Notes: generated from the letters alone by a model not told the origin. A DNA stretch of 6,104 bases from Nocardioides sp. (GCA_003519585.1 DOWL01000150.1:23176-29279), one strand, 5' to 3'. Numbered from the stretch's first letter, positions 1 to 5,486 are shown. Program-made: numbers and translations.

Positions 1-168
1 GGCGGTGCCGATGTCCATGCCGCGGTAGACCTGCATGGCGTCGGTATTGACCACCTCGCCGCCGAGCCGCTCGGCCAGGTCGAGCGAGAGCCCGGTCTTG
101 CCGGACGCCGTGGCGCCGACGACGGCCACCACAGGGACCACGGGGACCGTGGTCGGGGGTGGTGACAT
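1..168 (-). CDS. miaA: tRNA dimethylallyltransferase MiaA, N-terminal fragment (cut by window edge)
   Basis: The minus strand reads open from an ATG at 168 to the window edge and gives 56 residues. A short Pro/Val-rich lead is followed by a P-loop, GATASGKT (residues 18-25), and then by the segment [16 protein letters not shown] (41-56). These are the nucleotide-binding loop and the conserved [14 protein letters not shown] signature of MiaA. MiaA transfers a dimethylallyl group from DMAPP to N6 of A37 in tRNAs that read UNN codons, making i6A in the cytoplasm. That product is the substrate of MiaB, encoded on the same strand at 1561-3018. The rest of the gene lies to the left of the window. 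No Shine-Dalgarno sequence is visible upstream of the ATG, and the ATG is placed by distance to the P-loop. The family assignment is firm; the exact start is less so. Confidence 0.93.
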   Translation of the reverse strand, partial: MSPPPTTVPVVPVVAVVGATASGKTGLSLDLAERLGGEVVNTDAMQVYRGMDIGTA

Positions 169-218
169 GACCACTAGTGTGGCAATGGGGCGGGGTCACT
201 CGGGCTCCGCACGACCTC

Positions 219-223
219 AGGAG
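219..223 (+). promoter_or_regulatory. Shine-Dalgarno sequence of the antitoxin-like gene
   Basis: AGGAG lies 5 nt before the ATG at 229. It fixes the start of this short gene, which otherwise competes with longer overlapping open frames. A TAGTGT box at 175-180 could be its -10, but no good -35 is seen. Confidence 0.75.
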
Positions 224-228
224 CAGAC

Positions 229-432
229 ATGGGCTTCCTCGACGACGCCAAGGCCAAGCTCGGCGACGCGGTCGACGACCATGGCGACAAGATCGGAGAC
301 GGCATCGACAAGGCCGCCGACGTCGCCTCGGACAAGACCGGCGGCAAGTTCGACGACAAGATCGACACCGGGGCCGACAAGCTCAAGGACGGGCTCGACT
401 CGCTCGACGGCAAGGACGACGACATCACGTGA
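229..432 (+). CDS. MT0933/Rv0909-like 'antitoxin' family small protein
   Basis: This 67-residue, Asp/Lys-rich protein has no Cys, Trp or Tyr. It begins MGFLDDAKAKLGDAVDDHGDK and continues with KIGDGIDKAADVASDKTGGKF. That pattern is typical of the actinobacterial family named after Mycobacterium tuberculosis Rv0909/MT0933, annotated as antitoxin of a toxin-antitoxin pair. It contains an internal repeat: residues 20-31 and 43-54 both fit D-K-I-x-x-G-x-D-K-x-x-D, 23 residues apart, and are predicted amphipathic helices. The start is supported by AGGAG at 219-223. In the Rv0909 system the partner toxin (Rv0910) is a START/SRPBCC-type protein. None is encoded here: the next gene, 19 bp downstream, is a Nudix hydrolase. 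The antitoxin label therefore rests only on family resemblance. The repeats also resemble stress-related hydrophilic helical proteins. Confidence 0.8.
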   Translation: MGFLDDAKAKLGDAVDDHGDKIGDGIDKAADVASDKTGGKFDDKIDTGADKLKDGLDSLDGKDDDIT

Positions 433-451
433 CCTCGACCCAGCCCTCCCG

Positions 452-952
452 GTGACGGCCAAGTCGATCGACCAACGATTCGTCGTCGTCCCCGCGGCGT
501 ACGTCTTCCTGCTGCGCGAGAGCGCGAGCGGGACGGAGGTCCTGCTCCAGCTGCGCCAAGGCACCGGCTATATGGACGACCACTGGGCCGCCGCCGCGGC
601 GGGGCACGTGGAGCGCGGCGAGACGGCGTACGACGCGGCGCGCCGCGAGGCGCTCGAGGAGATCGACGTCGACGACCTCGAGTTGAGCTTCATCACCGCG
701 ATGCAGCGGACCCGCGGAGGCGAGCCGATCGACGAGCGGATCGACTTCTTCTTCACCGCACGCTCGTGGTCCGGCACGCCCCGGATCGTCGAGCCCTCGA
801 AGTGCGCCGACCTCGGCTGGTTCTCGCTCATCGCGCTGCCGGATCCGGTGGTGCCGCACGAGTTGCGGGTACTGCAGGGCATCGTCGCGGGCGACCTCGC
901 GCCGTACACGACCTTCGGCTTCGCCGAAGCCACCACGGGGAGAGACAGATGA
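452..952 (+). CDS. Nudix hydrolase
   Basis: Taken from the GTG at 452, this is a 166-residue protein and a complete single Nudix domain. The Nudix box starts at Gly51: GHVERGE (51-57), seven residues, then REALEEIDV (65-73). It carries the REuxEE core that binds the divalent metal (Arg65, Glu66, Glu69, Glu70). The usual Gly near the end of the box is Asp72. Upstream strands (VVVPAAYVFLL, EVLLQLR) and the following FFFTARSW strand fit the fold. Such enzymes hydrolyse a nucleoside diphosphate linked to another moiety; the substrate cannot be told from sequence. The open frame extends far upstream, but it overlaps the previous gene and that part reads as low-complexity shadow, so 452 is preferred. 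No Shine-Dalgarno is visible. Translation may depend on coupling to the gene ending at 432. The stop overlaps the next start (ATGA, 949-952). Confidence 0.9.
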   Translation: MTAKSIDQRFVVVPAAYVFLLRESASGTEVLLQLRQGTGYMDDHWAAAAAGHVERGETAYDAARREALEEIDVDDLELSFITAMQRTRGGEPIDERIDFFFTARSWSGTPRIVEPSKCADLGWFSLIALPDPVVPHELRVLQGIVAGDLAPYTTFGFAEATTGRDR

Positions 953-1227
953 GTGACGAACAGCCGACCCAGACCGGCGACCTGGGCGAGCAGCCCGAAC
1001 CGAGCATCGAACCGGGCGAGCCCAACCCCGGTGGTCCGGACGCGCTGCCCGAGGAGGACGACAACATCTCCGCCGACCTCGGTCCGGACTCCAACCCGGC
1101 CGTCGACGAGTCACCCGACCCGCTCAAGCGGGTGCTGGAAGAGGGCGAGGACACCCACACCAAGGCGACTGAGTCGCCCGATGGCGAGAACGACGACGTC
1201 GACCCGGAGGACGAGTCGCCCGCCTGA
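949..1227 (+). CDS. Small acidic, intrinsically disordered hypothetical protein
   Basis: This is a 92-residue protein of unknown function. About a third of its residues are Asp or Glu (30 of 92) against only three Lys/Arg. It has no Cys, Phe, Tyr or Trp and many Pro and Gly, so it should be disordered and soluble, with no signal peptide or membrane segment. The one helix-like stretch is DPLKRVLEEGEDTHTKA (about 57-73), holding all the basic residues; it is the only obvious candidate for a binding motif. The ATG overlaps the Nudix stop by 4 bases (ATGA), and a strong purine-rich site, GGGGAGAG at 937-944, precedes it. Both fix the start and show translational coupling with the Nudix gene. A longer in-frame extension upstream is only a shadow of the Nudix gene. 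I do not recognise a named family. Confidence 0.82.
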   Translation: MSDEQPTQTGDLGEQPEPSIEPGEPNPGGPDALPEEDDNISADLGPDSNPAVDESPDPLKRVLEEGEDTHTKATESPDGENDDVDPEDESPA

Positions 1228-1256
1228 GCCTGGCTGACTCCGGGTACCGCTCGACC

Positions 1257-1550
1257 ATGAGCGGTCACGAGCAGGACCACGACATCCAGGACTCGACACC
1301 GAACTCCGACGGACCCGAGCACGCCGCAGGCGGCATGGGCGTCAGCAGTGAACGGGTCGGTCACGTCGGCCACGGTCAGGCGGCCACCGACGGCGTCCGC
1401 GACACCTCCGTGCCGGCACTCGACGACGACGTACCTCCCGAGCAGCGCCCCGGCGCCGAGGAGGTCCAGCCCGACGGGCTGGCGCCCGCAGCCGGCTATC
1501 CCCGCCTCGACCCACGCTCCAAGGACAAGCCGTACAACGCCGCGCAGTAG
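1257..1550 (+). CDS. Small hydrophilic hypothetical protein
   Basis: This is a 97-residue protein of unknown function, rich in Gly, Pro, Asp and His and moderately acidic (18 Asp/Glu, 7 Lys/Arg). The central segment GGMGVSSERVGHVGHGQAAT (25-44) looks ordered and conserved in style. I have the impression of similar small proteins in Nocardioides-type genomes, but I cannot name a family. The C-terminal half (PALDDDVPPEQ, GYPRLDPRSKDKPYNAA) is Pro-rich and probably disordered. There is no signal peptide or membrane segment. It starts 29 bp after the previous stop without a Shine-Dalgarno; TACCGC at 1245-1250 nearly fits a leaderless -10 box. It ends 10 bp from the miaB stop, so the two genes converge. 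The gene is supported by codon bias and orderly spacing, not by homology I can verify. Confidence 0.7.
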   Translation: MSGHEQDHDIQDSTPNSDGPEHAAGGMGVSSERVGHVGHGQAATDGVRDTSVPALDDDVPPEQRPGAEEVQPDGLAPAAGYPRLDPRSKDKPYNAAQ

Positions 1551-1560
1551 CGACCGGAGG

Positions 1561-3018
1561 CTAGCCGCAGACCGGCGCGTCCGGGAGCGGGGGCGGGGCG
1601 CCGACGCTCGGCATGCCGAGGCCGATGGTCGCCGGGGCCGGAGCGGCGGTGCGGGCGGCCCACGCGTCTCCGGAGCGAGTACGGCGGACGGTGGCGTCGC
1701 CGTCGGCGACCAGGTGGTGCGGGGCGGCATAGGTGACCGTCACTGTCGCCACATCGCCGGGGCGGACCTCGGTCTCCGGCGCCTGGAAGTGCACCAGCCG
1801 GTTGTCGGGGGCACGACCGGAGAGCCGGTGGGTGGCGGCGTCCTTGCGCCCCTCGCCCTCGGCCACCATCACCTCGAGGGTCCGGCCGACCTGCCGCTTG
1901 TTCTCGGCCCACGCGACGTCGTTGACCACCTCGACCAGCCGTTCGTAGCGGTCCTTGACGGTCGCCGCGTCGATCTGGTCGGGCAGGGTGGCCGCCGGAG
2001 TGCCGGGGCGCTTGGAGTACTGGAAAGTGAAGGCGCCGCTGAACCGTGCCTGCTCGACGACCTCCAGCGTTTGCCGGAAGTCCTCCTCGGTCTCGCCCGG
2101 GAATCCCACGATGATGTCGGTGGTGATCGCCGCGTCGGGGATCGCGGCCCGGACCCGGTCGATGATGCCGAGGTACCGCTCCTGACGGTAGGAGCGCCGC
2201 ATCGCCCGCAGCACCTGGTCGGAGCCCGACTGCAACGGCATGTGCAAGCTCGGCATCACGTTGTGGGTCTCGGCCATCGCCTCGATGACGTCGTCGGTGA
2301 ACTCGGCCGGGTGCGGACTCGTGAAGCGGACCCGCTCGAGCCCCTCGATCCCGCCGCAGGCGCGGAGCAGCTTCGAGAACGCCTGCCGATCGCCGAACTC
2401 GACGCCGTACGCGTTGACGTTCTGCCCCAGCAGCGTGATCTCGCTGACACCCTCGGCGACCAGCGCCTCGATCTCGCTGAGGATCTCGCCGGGCCGGCGG
2501 TCCTTCTCCTTGCCGCGCAGGCTGGGCACGATGCAGAACGTGCAGGTGTTGTTGCAGCCGACGCTCACCGACACCCACGCGGCGTACGCCGACTCGCGCT
2601 TGGTCGGCAACGTCGAGGGGAAGACCTCGAGCGACTCGAGGATCTCGACCTGTGCCTCCTCCTGCGCGCGGGCCCGGTCGAGCAGAGCCGGCAGGCTTCC
2701 GATGTTGTGGGTCCCGAAGACGACGTCGACCCACGGCGCCTTCCGGGTGATCGTGGCGCGGTCCTTCTGGGCCAGGCAGCCGCCGACCGCGATCTGCATG
2801 CCGGGCCGCTGAGCCTTCTTCGGCGCCAGGTGACCGAGGTTGCCGTAGAGCTTGTTGTCGGCGTTCTCACGCACGGCGCAGGTGTTGAAGACCACGACGT
2901 CGGCGTCCTCGCCGGTGGGCGCGGCGACGTACCCCGCCTCCTCGAGCAGGCCGCTGAGCCGCTCGGAGTCGTGGACGTTCATCTGGCACCCGTAGGTGCG
3001 GACCTCGTAGGTACGCAT
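1561..3018 (-). CDS. miaB: tRNA-2-methylthio-N6-dimethylallyladenosine synthase MiaB
   Basis: MiaB is a radical-SAM enzyme that adds a methylthio group to C2 of i6A37 in tRNA, giving ms2i6A. From the ATG at 3018 the protein has 485 residues. The N-terminal methylthiotransferase domain supplies three cysteines for the auxiliary [4Fe-4S] cluster: C11 (YGCQMN), C47 (NTCAVRE) and C81 (GGCLAQ). The radical-SAM motif CNNTCTFC supplies C155, C159 and C162. [14 protein letters not shown] and [10 protein letters not shown] follow, as in the family. A TRAM RNA-binding domain occupies about 377-440, and the last 40 or so residues form an Ala/Pro-rich tail. An in-frame ATG at 3060 would add 14 residues. 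I prefer 3018 because family members start close to [13 protein letters not shown] and because a TAnnnT box (TACCCT, 3030-3035) lies between the two. No Shine-Dalgarno precedes either start. Confidence 0.97.
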   Translation of the reverse strand: MRTYEVRTYGCQMNVHDSERLSGLLEEAGYVAAPTGEDADVVVFNTCAVRENADNKLYGNLGHLAPKKAQRPGMQIAVGGCLAQKDRATITRKAPWVDVVFGTHNIGSLPALLDRARAQEEAQVEILESLEVFPSTLPTKRESAYAAWVSVSVGCNNTCTFCIVPSLRGKEKDRRPGEILSEIEALVAEGVSEITLLGQNVNAYGVEFGDRQAFSKLLRACGGIEGLERVRFTSPHPAEFTDDVIEAMAETHNVMPSLHMPLQSGSDQVLRAMRRSYRQERYLGIIDRVRAAIPDAAITTDIIVGFPGETEEDFRQTLEVVEQARFSGAFTFQYSKRPGTPAATLPDQIDAATVKDRYERLVEVVNDVAWAENKRQVGRTLEVMVAEGEGRKDAATHRLSGRAPDNRLVHFQAPETEVRPGDVATVTVTYAAPHHLVADGDATVRRTRSGDAWAARTAAPAPATIGLGMPSVGAPPPLPDAPVCG

Positions 3019-3080
3019 GACGATCGTCAAGGGTAGGACGTCCGGGGCGACGACGCTCATCGGCGAGCCGTCGCTGGTCG

Positions 3081-3086
3081 TACGCT
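3081..3086 (+). promoter_or_regulatory. Candidate leaderless -10 box of the Ser-triplet gene
   Basis: TACGCT fits TAnnnT and ends exactly 6 nt before the ATG at 3093, where no Shine-Dalgarno exists. This is the spacing expected if transcription starts at the A of the start codon. No convincing -35 is seen. Confidence 0.5.
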
Positions 3087-3092
3087 CGACCC

Positions 3093-3491
3093 ATGGGCGC
3101 TCGCTGGTCGATCGGGTCGACGAACTCCATGTTGTCGCTGTGGTCCGACGGATCGGTGCTGTCGATCGGGTCGGTCGGCTCGTGCGCGTCGATCGGGTCG
3201 GTGGGATCGTTCGCGTCGCTGTTCTCGGTCGGCTCGTCGATGAGCATCGGCTCGTTCTGGTCCTTTCAGAGCCAGGGTTCGGTGCTCTCGCATCAGTCGG
3301 ACCGCTCGCTGCTCAGCAGCCAGAGCAAGGCGTCGGTGCTCTCCCAGCAGTCCTACCGATCGGTGCGCGCACAGAGTGCGGCCGGCGAGCTCAAGGACCT
3401 CGGTACGGCGGCGACCCTGCTGCTCGGCGCGGTGTCGGTTGCCGCGGTCGCCGGCCACATCTGGTTCTGGCGACGGATGCGGGCGTACTAG
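3093..3491 (+). CDS. Serine-triplet-repeat protein with C-terminal membrane helix
   Basis: This is a 132-residue protein of unknown function with an exact pattern: residues 6 to 90 have Ser at every third position, 29 in a row without exception. The units are xxS, such as IGS, VGS, VLS, FAS and QQS. The middle position is mostly Gly, Leu, Ala, Gln or Trp. IGS recurs at triplets 2, 8, 11 and 17, so there is also a 9-residue superperiod. The early repeats are hydrophobic/Gly-rich; later ones (about 58-90) carry Gln, His, Asp, Arg and Lys. A short linker (AAGELKDLG) leads to a hydrophobic helix (about 105-125) ending in RRMRAY, so the C-terminus is probably cytoplasmic. No signal peptide is present. 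The regular pattern suggests a solenoid or polyproline-like rod near the membrane, which is inference. I believe similar proteins occur in other actinobacteria, but I know of no function. The next gene starts 9 bp downstream. Confidence 0.85.
   Translation: MGARWSIGSTNSMLSLWSDGSVLSIGSVGSCASIGSVGSFASLFSVGSSMSIGSFWSFQSQGSVLSHQSDRSLLSSQSKASVLSQQSYRSVRAQSAAGELKDLGTAATLLLGAVSVAAVAGHIWFWRRMRAY
3102..3362 (+). repeat. 9-bp/27-bp periodic coding repeat (29 xxS codon triplets)
   Basis: This stretch encodes 29 consecutive xxS triplets, so a Ser codon recurs every 9 bp. The 13-mer GTCGATCGGGTCG occurs at 3107, 3161 and 3188, with spacings of 54 and 27 bp, showing a 27-bp superperiod at the DNA level. 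Both TCG/TCC and AGC/AGT-type serine codons occur, so the Ser pattern persists where the DNA repeat has decayed. The opposite strand also looks repetitive, as a consequence. Confidence 0.9.
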
Positions 3492-3494
3492 GTT
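3489..3494 (+). promoter_or_regulatory. Candidate leaderless -10 box of the small membrane-protein gene
   Basis: TAGGTT fits TAnnnT and ends 6 nt before the GTG at 3501. Its first three bases are the stop codon of the previous gene. The spacing supports GTG 3501 rather than the in-frame ATG at 3507. It could give this gene its own start within the apparent operon. Confidence 0.4.
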
Positions 3495-3500
3495 CGAGTC

Positions 3501-3782
3501 GTGGCCATGTCCGGCGGACCCCGCGACCTCGACGACGAGTCGATGCTGCGAATCGCGCGGTCGTTCTACGTCGTCAAGATGGCGCGGTACGCCGCGCTGG
3601 TGGTGGCCGCGCTCGCGATCGCGGCGCTGGCCGCGAGTCGGGGCGCACCCGACTGGGTGCCGGTGACCCTGGCGGTGCTGGCGGTGGCCTTCGTGGCCGC
3701 GATGGCGGTCACGCGGCGGCGCTACCTCACGGCCCGGCGGCGACCGCCGGCCGGGACTTCCGCTCCGTCACCCACAGGTTGA
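3501..3782 (+). CDS. Small two-helix membrane protein
   Basis: This is a 93-residue hypothetical membrane protein. An N-terminal hydrophilic part (about 1-28, with MLRIARSFYVVKMARY) precedes a first helix (about 29-46, Ala/Val/Leu-rich). A short loop, SRGAPDW, leads to a second helix (about 53-71), then the very basic tail TRRRYLTARRRPP and a low-complexity end. By the positive-inside rule both termini should be cytoplasmic. It starts with GTG at 3501 (ATG at 3507 is possible), 9 bp after the Ser-triplet gene. The two are probably expressed together, and both are small membrane proteins. Its last 56 bp overlap the 3' end of the opposing DUF4442 gene. No family is recognised, and the role is unknown. 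Confidence 0.75.
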   Translation: MAMSGGPRDLDDESMLRIARSFYVVKMARYAALVVAALAIAALAASRGAPDWVPVTLAVLAVAFVAAMAVTRRRYLTARRRPPAGTSAPSPTG

Positions 3783-4230
3783 TCACGCCCTCGACGACCA
3801 CCGTGCCGTTGCGGTCGACGCCGCGGACCCGGACCGGCAGGTCGGGGTCGCCGGAGCTCCACTGCGCGGCGTCGGTCTCGGCGATGCAGGTGATGTCGCC
3901 GACCGCCTTGGCGGTGTAGGCGACGGTCATGCCCTTCGGGATCCAGCGCCTCGTCGTGGGGATCGTCGCCTCGGCCAGCGCGCCCATCGCCGCCTCGAGT
4001 CCGTTGCACAACGCGATGGCGTGGACGGTGCCGAGGTGGTTGTGCACGCGCCGGCGGTCGGGAATGACCAGCTCGGCGCGGTTGTGCTCGATCACGGTGA
4101 ACCGCGGGCGGATCGAGCCGAAGTACGGCGCCTTCTGGCTGAACGCGAACGAGAACGCCCGCGCGCCGAGGACCGGTCCGACGACCGGCACCGAGCGGCA
4201 CCGCCGCCACAGGGACAGGACCTGGCTCAT
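3727..4230 (-). CDS. DUF4442 hotdog-fold protein (PaaI-like thioesterase superfamily)
   Basis: The product has 167 residues, the usual length of single hotdog-domain proteins. The segment around HNHLGTVHAIALCNGLEAAM (63-82) is the characteristic start of the central hotdog helix, as in PaaI-type and DUF4442 proteins. The strands KGMTVAYTAKAVGDITCIAE and GTVVVEGVINLWVTER complete the fold. Related enzymes hydrolyse acyl-CoA thioesters in the cytoplasm, but DUF4442 members have no settled substrate, so a thioesterase role is inference. It lies 32 bp downstream of the CsoR-like gene on the same strand. It may be co-transcribed with it or use its own leaderless start: there is no Shine-Dalgarno, but TAACCT sits 6 nt before the ATG. 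Its 3' end overlaps the converging membrane-protein gene by 56 bp. Confidence 0.88.
   Translation of the reverse strand: MSQVLSLWRRCRSVPVVGPVLGARAFSFAFSQKAPYFGSIRPRFTVIEHNRAELVIPDRRRVHNHLGTVHAIALCNGLEAAMGALAEATIPTTRRWIPKGMTVAYTAKAVGDITCIAETDAAQWSSGDPDLPVRVRGVDRNGTVVVEGVINLWVTERKSRPAVAAGP
3734..3750. terminator. GC hairpin in the overlapping 3' ends of two convergent genes
   Basis: CCGGCGG, loop CGA, CCGCCGG: a perfect 7-bp stem with a 3-nt loop. It lies inside the 3727-3782 overlap of the DUF4442 and small membrane-protein genes, a few codons before either stop. No T-run follows on either strand. It could act as a bidirectional terminator or pause, or be chance in GC-rich Arg/Pro codons. Confidence 0.35.
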
Positions 4231-4236
4231 GAGCTC

Positions 4237-4242
4237 AGGTTA
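4237..4242 (-). promoter_or_regulatory. Candidate leaderless -10 box of the DUF4442 gene
   Basis: On the minus strand TAACCT fits TAnnnT and ends 6 nt before the ATG at 4230. No Shine-Dalgarno is present. It would allow the DUF4442 gene to be expressed separately from the CsoR-like gene upstream. Confidence 0.45.
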
Positions 4243-4262
4243 CTTGTCAGTAGATAGCGGCG

Positions 4263-4544
4263 CTAAGCGAGCGAGAGGAAGACCCGCTCCAAGTGGTCCA
4301 GCTCCTCCTCGCTGACCGGCCCCTCGCTGGCTGACTCGCGTAGCTCGGCCGCGATCATCGCGAACCCGGCGCGATCTAGCGCCCGCGAGACCGCCTTGAG
4401 CTGGTTGACCACCTCAGGCAGCTCGCGCCCCTCCTCCAGCATCCGGAGCACGCCGGACAGCTGGCCCTGGGCGCGCTTGATCCGATTCACGACCTGGGTC
4501 GTCCCCGACGACCCCACTGACGTTGCCGCAACCGCTTGGGTCAC
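4263..4544 (-). CDS. CsoR/FrmR-family (DUF156) regulator lacking the sensing residues
   Basis: This 93-residue all-helical protein has the DUF156 core: NRIKRAQGQLSGVLRMLEEG (20-39), VVNQLKAVSRALDRA (45-59) and a final helix about 78-92. Family members are tetrameric DNA-binding repressors that sense Cu(I), Ni(II), formaldehyde or persulfide through a Cys at the start of helix 2 and a His/Cys pair in the next part. Aligned by eye, those Cys-His-Cys positions are Leu42, Glu67 and Ser71 here, and the protein has no cysteine at all. It therefore cannot sense by the known chemistry. The start is GTG 4544, set by GGGGGGAG 9 nt upstream; an ATG at 4551 is out of frame. The downstream neighbour is DUF4442, with no metal transporter or thiol enzyme nearby. 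It may respond to another signal or act constitutively. Confidence 0.9.
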   Translation of the reverse strand: MTQAVAATSVGSSGTTQVVNRIKRAQGQLSGVLRMLEEGRELPEVVNQLKAVSRALDRAGFAMIAAELRESASEGPVSEEELDHLERVFLSLA

Positions 4545-4553
4545 CCAACATCA

Positions 4554-4561
4554 CTCCCCCC
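4554..4561 (-). promoter_or_regulatory. Shine-Dalgarno sequence of the CsoR-like gene
   Basis: GGGGGGAG on the minus strand, 9 nt before GTG 4544, decides that start. Upstream on the same strand a TTGACA at 4604-4609 could be a -35, but no matching -10 is present, so I do not annotate a promoter. Confidence 0.65.
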
Positions 4562-4677
4562 GAAGTTGACGTCCGTTGGACAGTCTCGCCTGGATCGACG
4601 TTCTGTCAACCGGACCGTTACGGGCTGGTCGGTACCCACCGCCGACAACCCACTCACCCCGAGGCTATGGGAGAGGC

Positions 4678-5454
4678 TCAAGCCGACCCTCTGCTCGCCA
4701 CCGCGAAGACCCGCCGGAAGGGCAGGAGCACCGTGCCGTCCGGACGGACCGGGTAGGCGGCGGCGTACCTCCGCTTCAGCTCGGCCGCGAACTCCTCGCG
4801 CAGCCCGTCCGGCAGCGCCTGGAGCACGGGACGGAGGCTGGTCCCCGACACCCAGGTGAAGACCGGGTCCGGCCCGCTCAGCACATGCACGTACGTCGTC
4901 TCCCACACGTCGACCGCACACCCCGCAGCGGTCAGGGCGTCGTAATAGGTGGCCGGATCGTGCGAGCCCGGGCGCGCGGTGCCGGCGGCGTACGGCGCAT
5001 AGGCCGGCTCCGCAGCAAGCTCGGCCCGCAGGGTGTGGCTCGGCTCGTCGAAGTTGCCAGGCACCTGGAAGGCGAGCCACCCACCGGGTGCGACCCCGGC
5101 CACGAGGGCGGGCAGCAGCGCGAGATGGTCGGGCACCCACTGGAGGGTCGCGTTGGAGACGAGGACATCGACCGGCCGCTCCGGACGCCACTCGCGCAGG
5201 TCTCCGACGGCGAACTCCAGTGGGAGGCCGAGGGCCTGAGCTGACGCGATCATCTCGGGGCTGGAGTCGACGCCGACGACGTGCGCGTCCGGCCAGCGCT
5301 CGGCGAGCAGTGCGGTGAGGTTGCCGGGCCCGCAGCCGAGGTCGACGACCTCTCGTGGATCGCCCGCGTCGATCCGGGCCAGCAGCTCCACGAACGGGCG
5401 GCCACGCTCGTCGGCGTAGGTCAGGTAGCGGTCGGGGTCCCAGGTATGCGCCAC
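4678..5454 (-). CDS. tam: Trans-aconitate 2-methyltransferase
   Basis: This is a 258-residue class I SAM-dependent methyltransferase, close to the length of E. coli Tam (252). It opens with MAHTWDPDRYLTYADERGRP, the WxPxxYLxFxxERxRP-like start typical of Tam. SAM-binding motif I is VVDLGCGPGN (36-45), the acidic ribose-binding residue lies in GVDSSPEM (61-68), then GDLREW (84-89) and motif NATLQWVPDH (101-110). Tam methylates trans-aconitate, a spontaneous isomer of cis-aconitate that inhibits aconitase, to its methyl ester in the cytoplasm. The open frame runs far upstream, but that part is antisense to the next gene. GTG 5454 is chosen because GAGGAG (5461-5466) lies 6 nt before it. It is divergent from the MarR gene, with shared operators over its promoter. 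The exact substrate is inferred from family and context. Confidence 0.93.
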   Translation of the reverse strand: MAHTWDPDRYLTYADERGRPFVELLARIDAGDPREVVDLGCGPGNLTALLAERWPDAHVVGVDSSPEMIASAQALGLPLEFAVGDLREWRPERPVDVLVSNATLQWVPDHLALLPALVAGVAPGGWLAFQVPGNFDEPSHTLRAELAAEPAYAPYAAGTARPGSHDPATYYDALTAAGCAVDVWETTYVHVLSGPDPVFTWVSGTSLRPVLQALPDGLREEFAAELKRRYAAAYPVRPDGTVLLPFRRVFAVASRGSA

Positions 5455-5460
5455 GGTCAG

Positions 5461-5466
5461 CTCCTC
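5461..5466 (-). promoter_or_regulatory. Shine-Dalgarno sequence of tam
   Basis: GAGGAG on the minus strand lies 6 nt before GTG 5454. It fixes the tam start and excludes the long upstream extension of the frame. Confidence 0.85.
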
Positions 5467-5470
5467 ATTT

Positions 5471-5486
5471 ATCTTGACATCAAGAT
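5471..5486. promoter_or_regulatory. MarR-type operator O1 (perfect palindrome)
   Basis: ATCTTGACATCAAGAT has perfect 7-bp arms (ATCTTGA/TCAAGAT) around a 2-nt centre. It is an AT-rich island in the 94-bp gap between tam and the MarR gene. Its size and form match operators of dimeric MarR-family proteins. It covers nearly all of the tam -10 box and contains a consensus TTGACA on the plus strand. Confidence 0.8.

Noticed and set aside
172..179. CACTAGTG palindrome upstream of miaA
   Set aside because: Eight bases with no spacer or second copy; too short to call an operator.
828..1730. 300-residue minus-strand frame opposite the acidic gene and the 97-residue gene
   Set aside because: Ser/Arg/Pro low complexity mirroring the plus-strand genes, no domain, and it runs into miaB. 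The plus-strand genes have better starts and the ATGA coupling.
1348..3036. 562-residue open frame on the plus strand
   Set aside because: It lies antisense to miaB, whose cysteine motifs and domains are unmistakable. It has low-complexity Arg/Val/Asp-rich content typical of an open frame created by GC-rich codons on the other strand.
3102..3362. CRISPR or tandem-repeat mobile element
   Set aside because: The repeat unit is 9/27 bp with no spacers, is in frame, and is fully explained by the coding pattern.
2867..3458. Minus-strand frames with DPxD- and RPDR-type repeats opposite the Ser-triplet gene
   Set aside because: Their periodicity is the complement of the 9-bp repeat. The plus frame is preferred for its unbroken Ser pattern, membrane helix, leaderless box and close downstream gene. 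The minus frames also overlap the miaB 5' end.
4255..4265. Inverted repeat TAGCG-G-CGCTA at the end of the CsoR-like gene
   Set aside because: The one-base centre cannot form a hairpin loop, and the sequence overlaps a stop codon. Probably chance.
4565..4610. GTTGAC/GTCAAC inverted repeat and TTGACA on the minus strand upstream of the CsoR-like gene
   Set aside because: The arms are only 6 bp and 34 bp apart, and no -10 box lies at a suitable distance from the TTGACA. Suggestive of a promoter or operator, but not enough to annotate.
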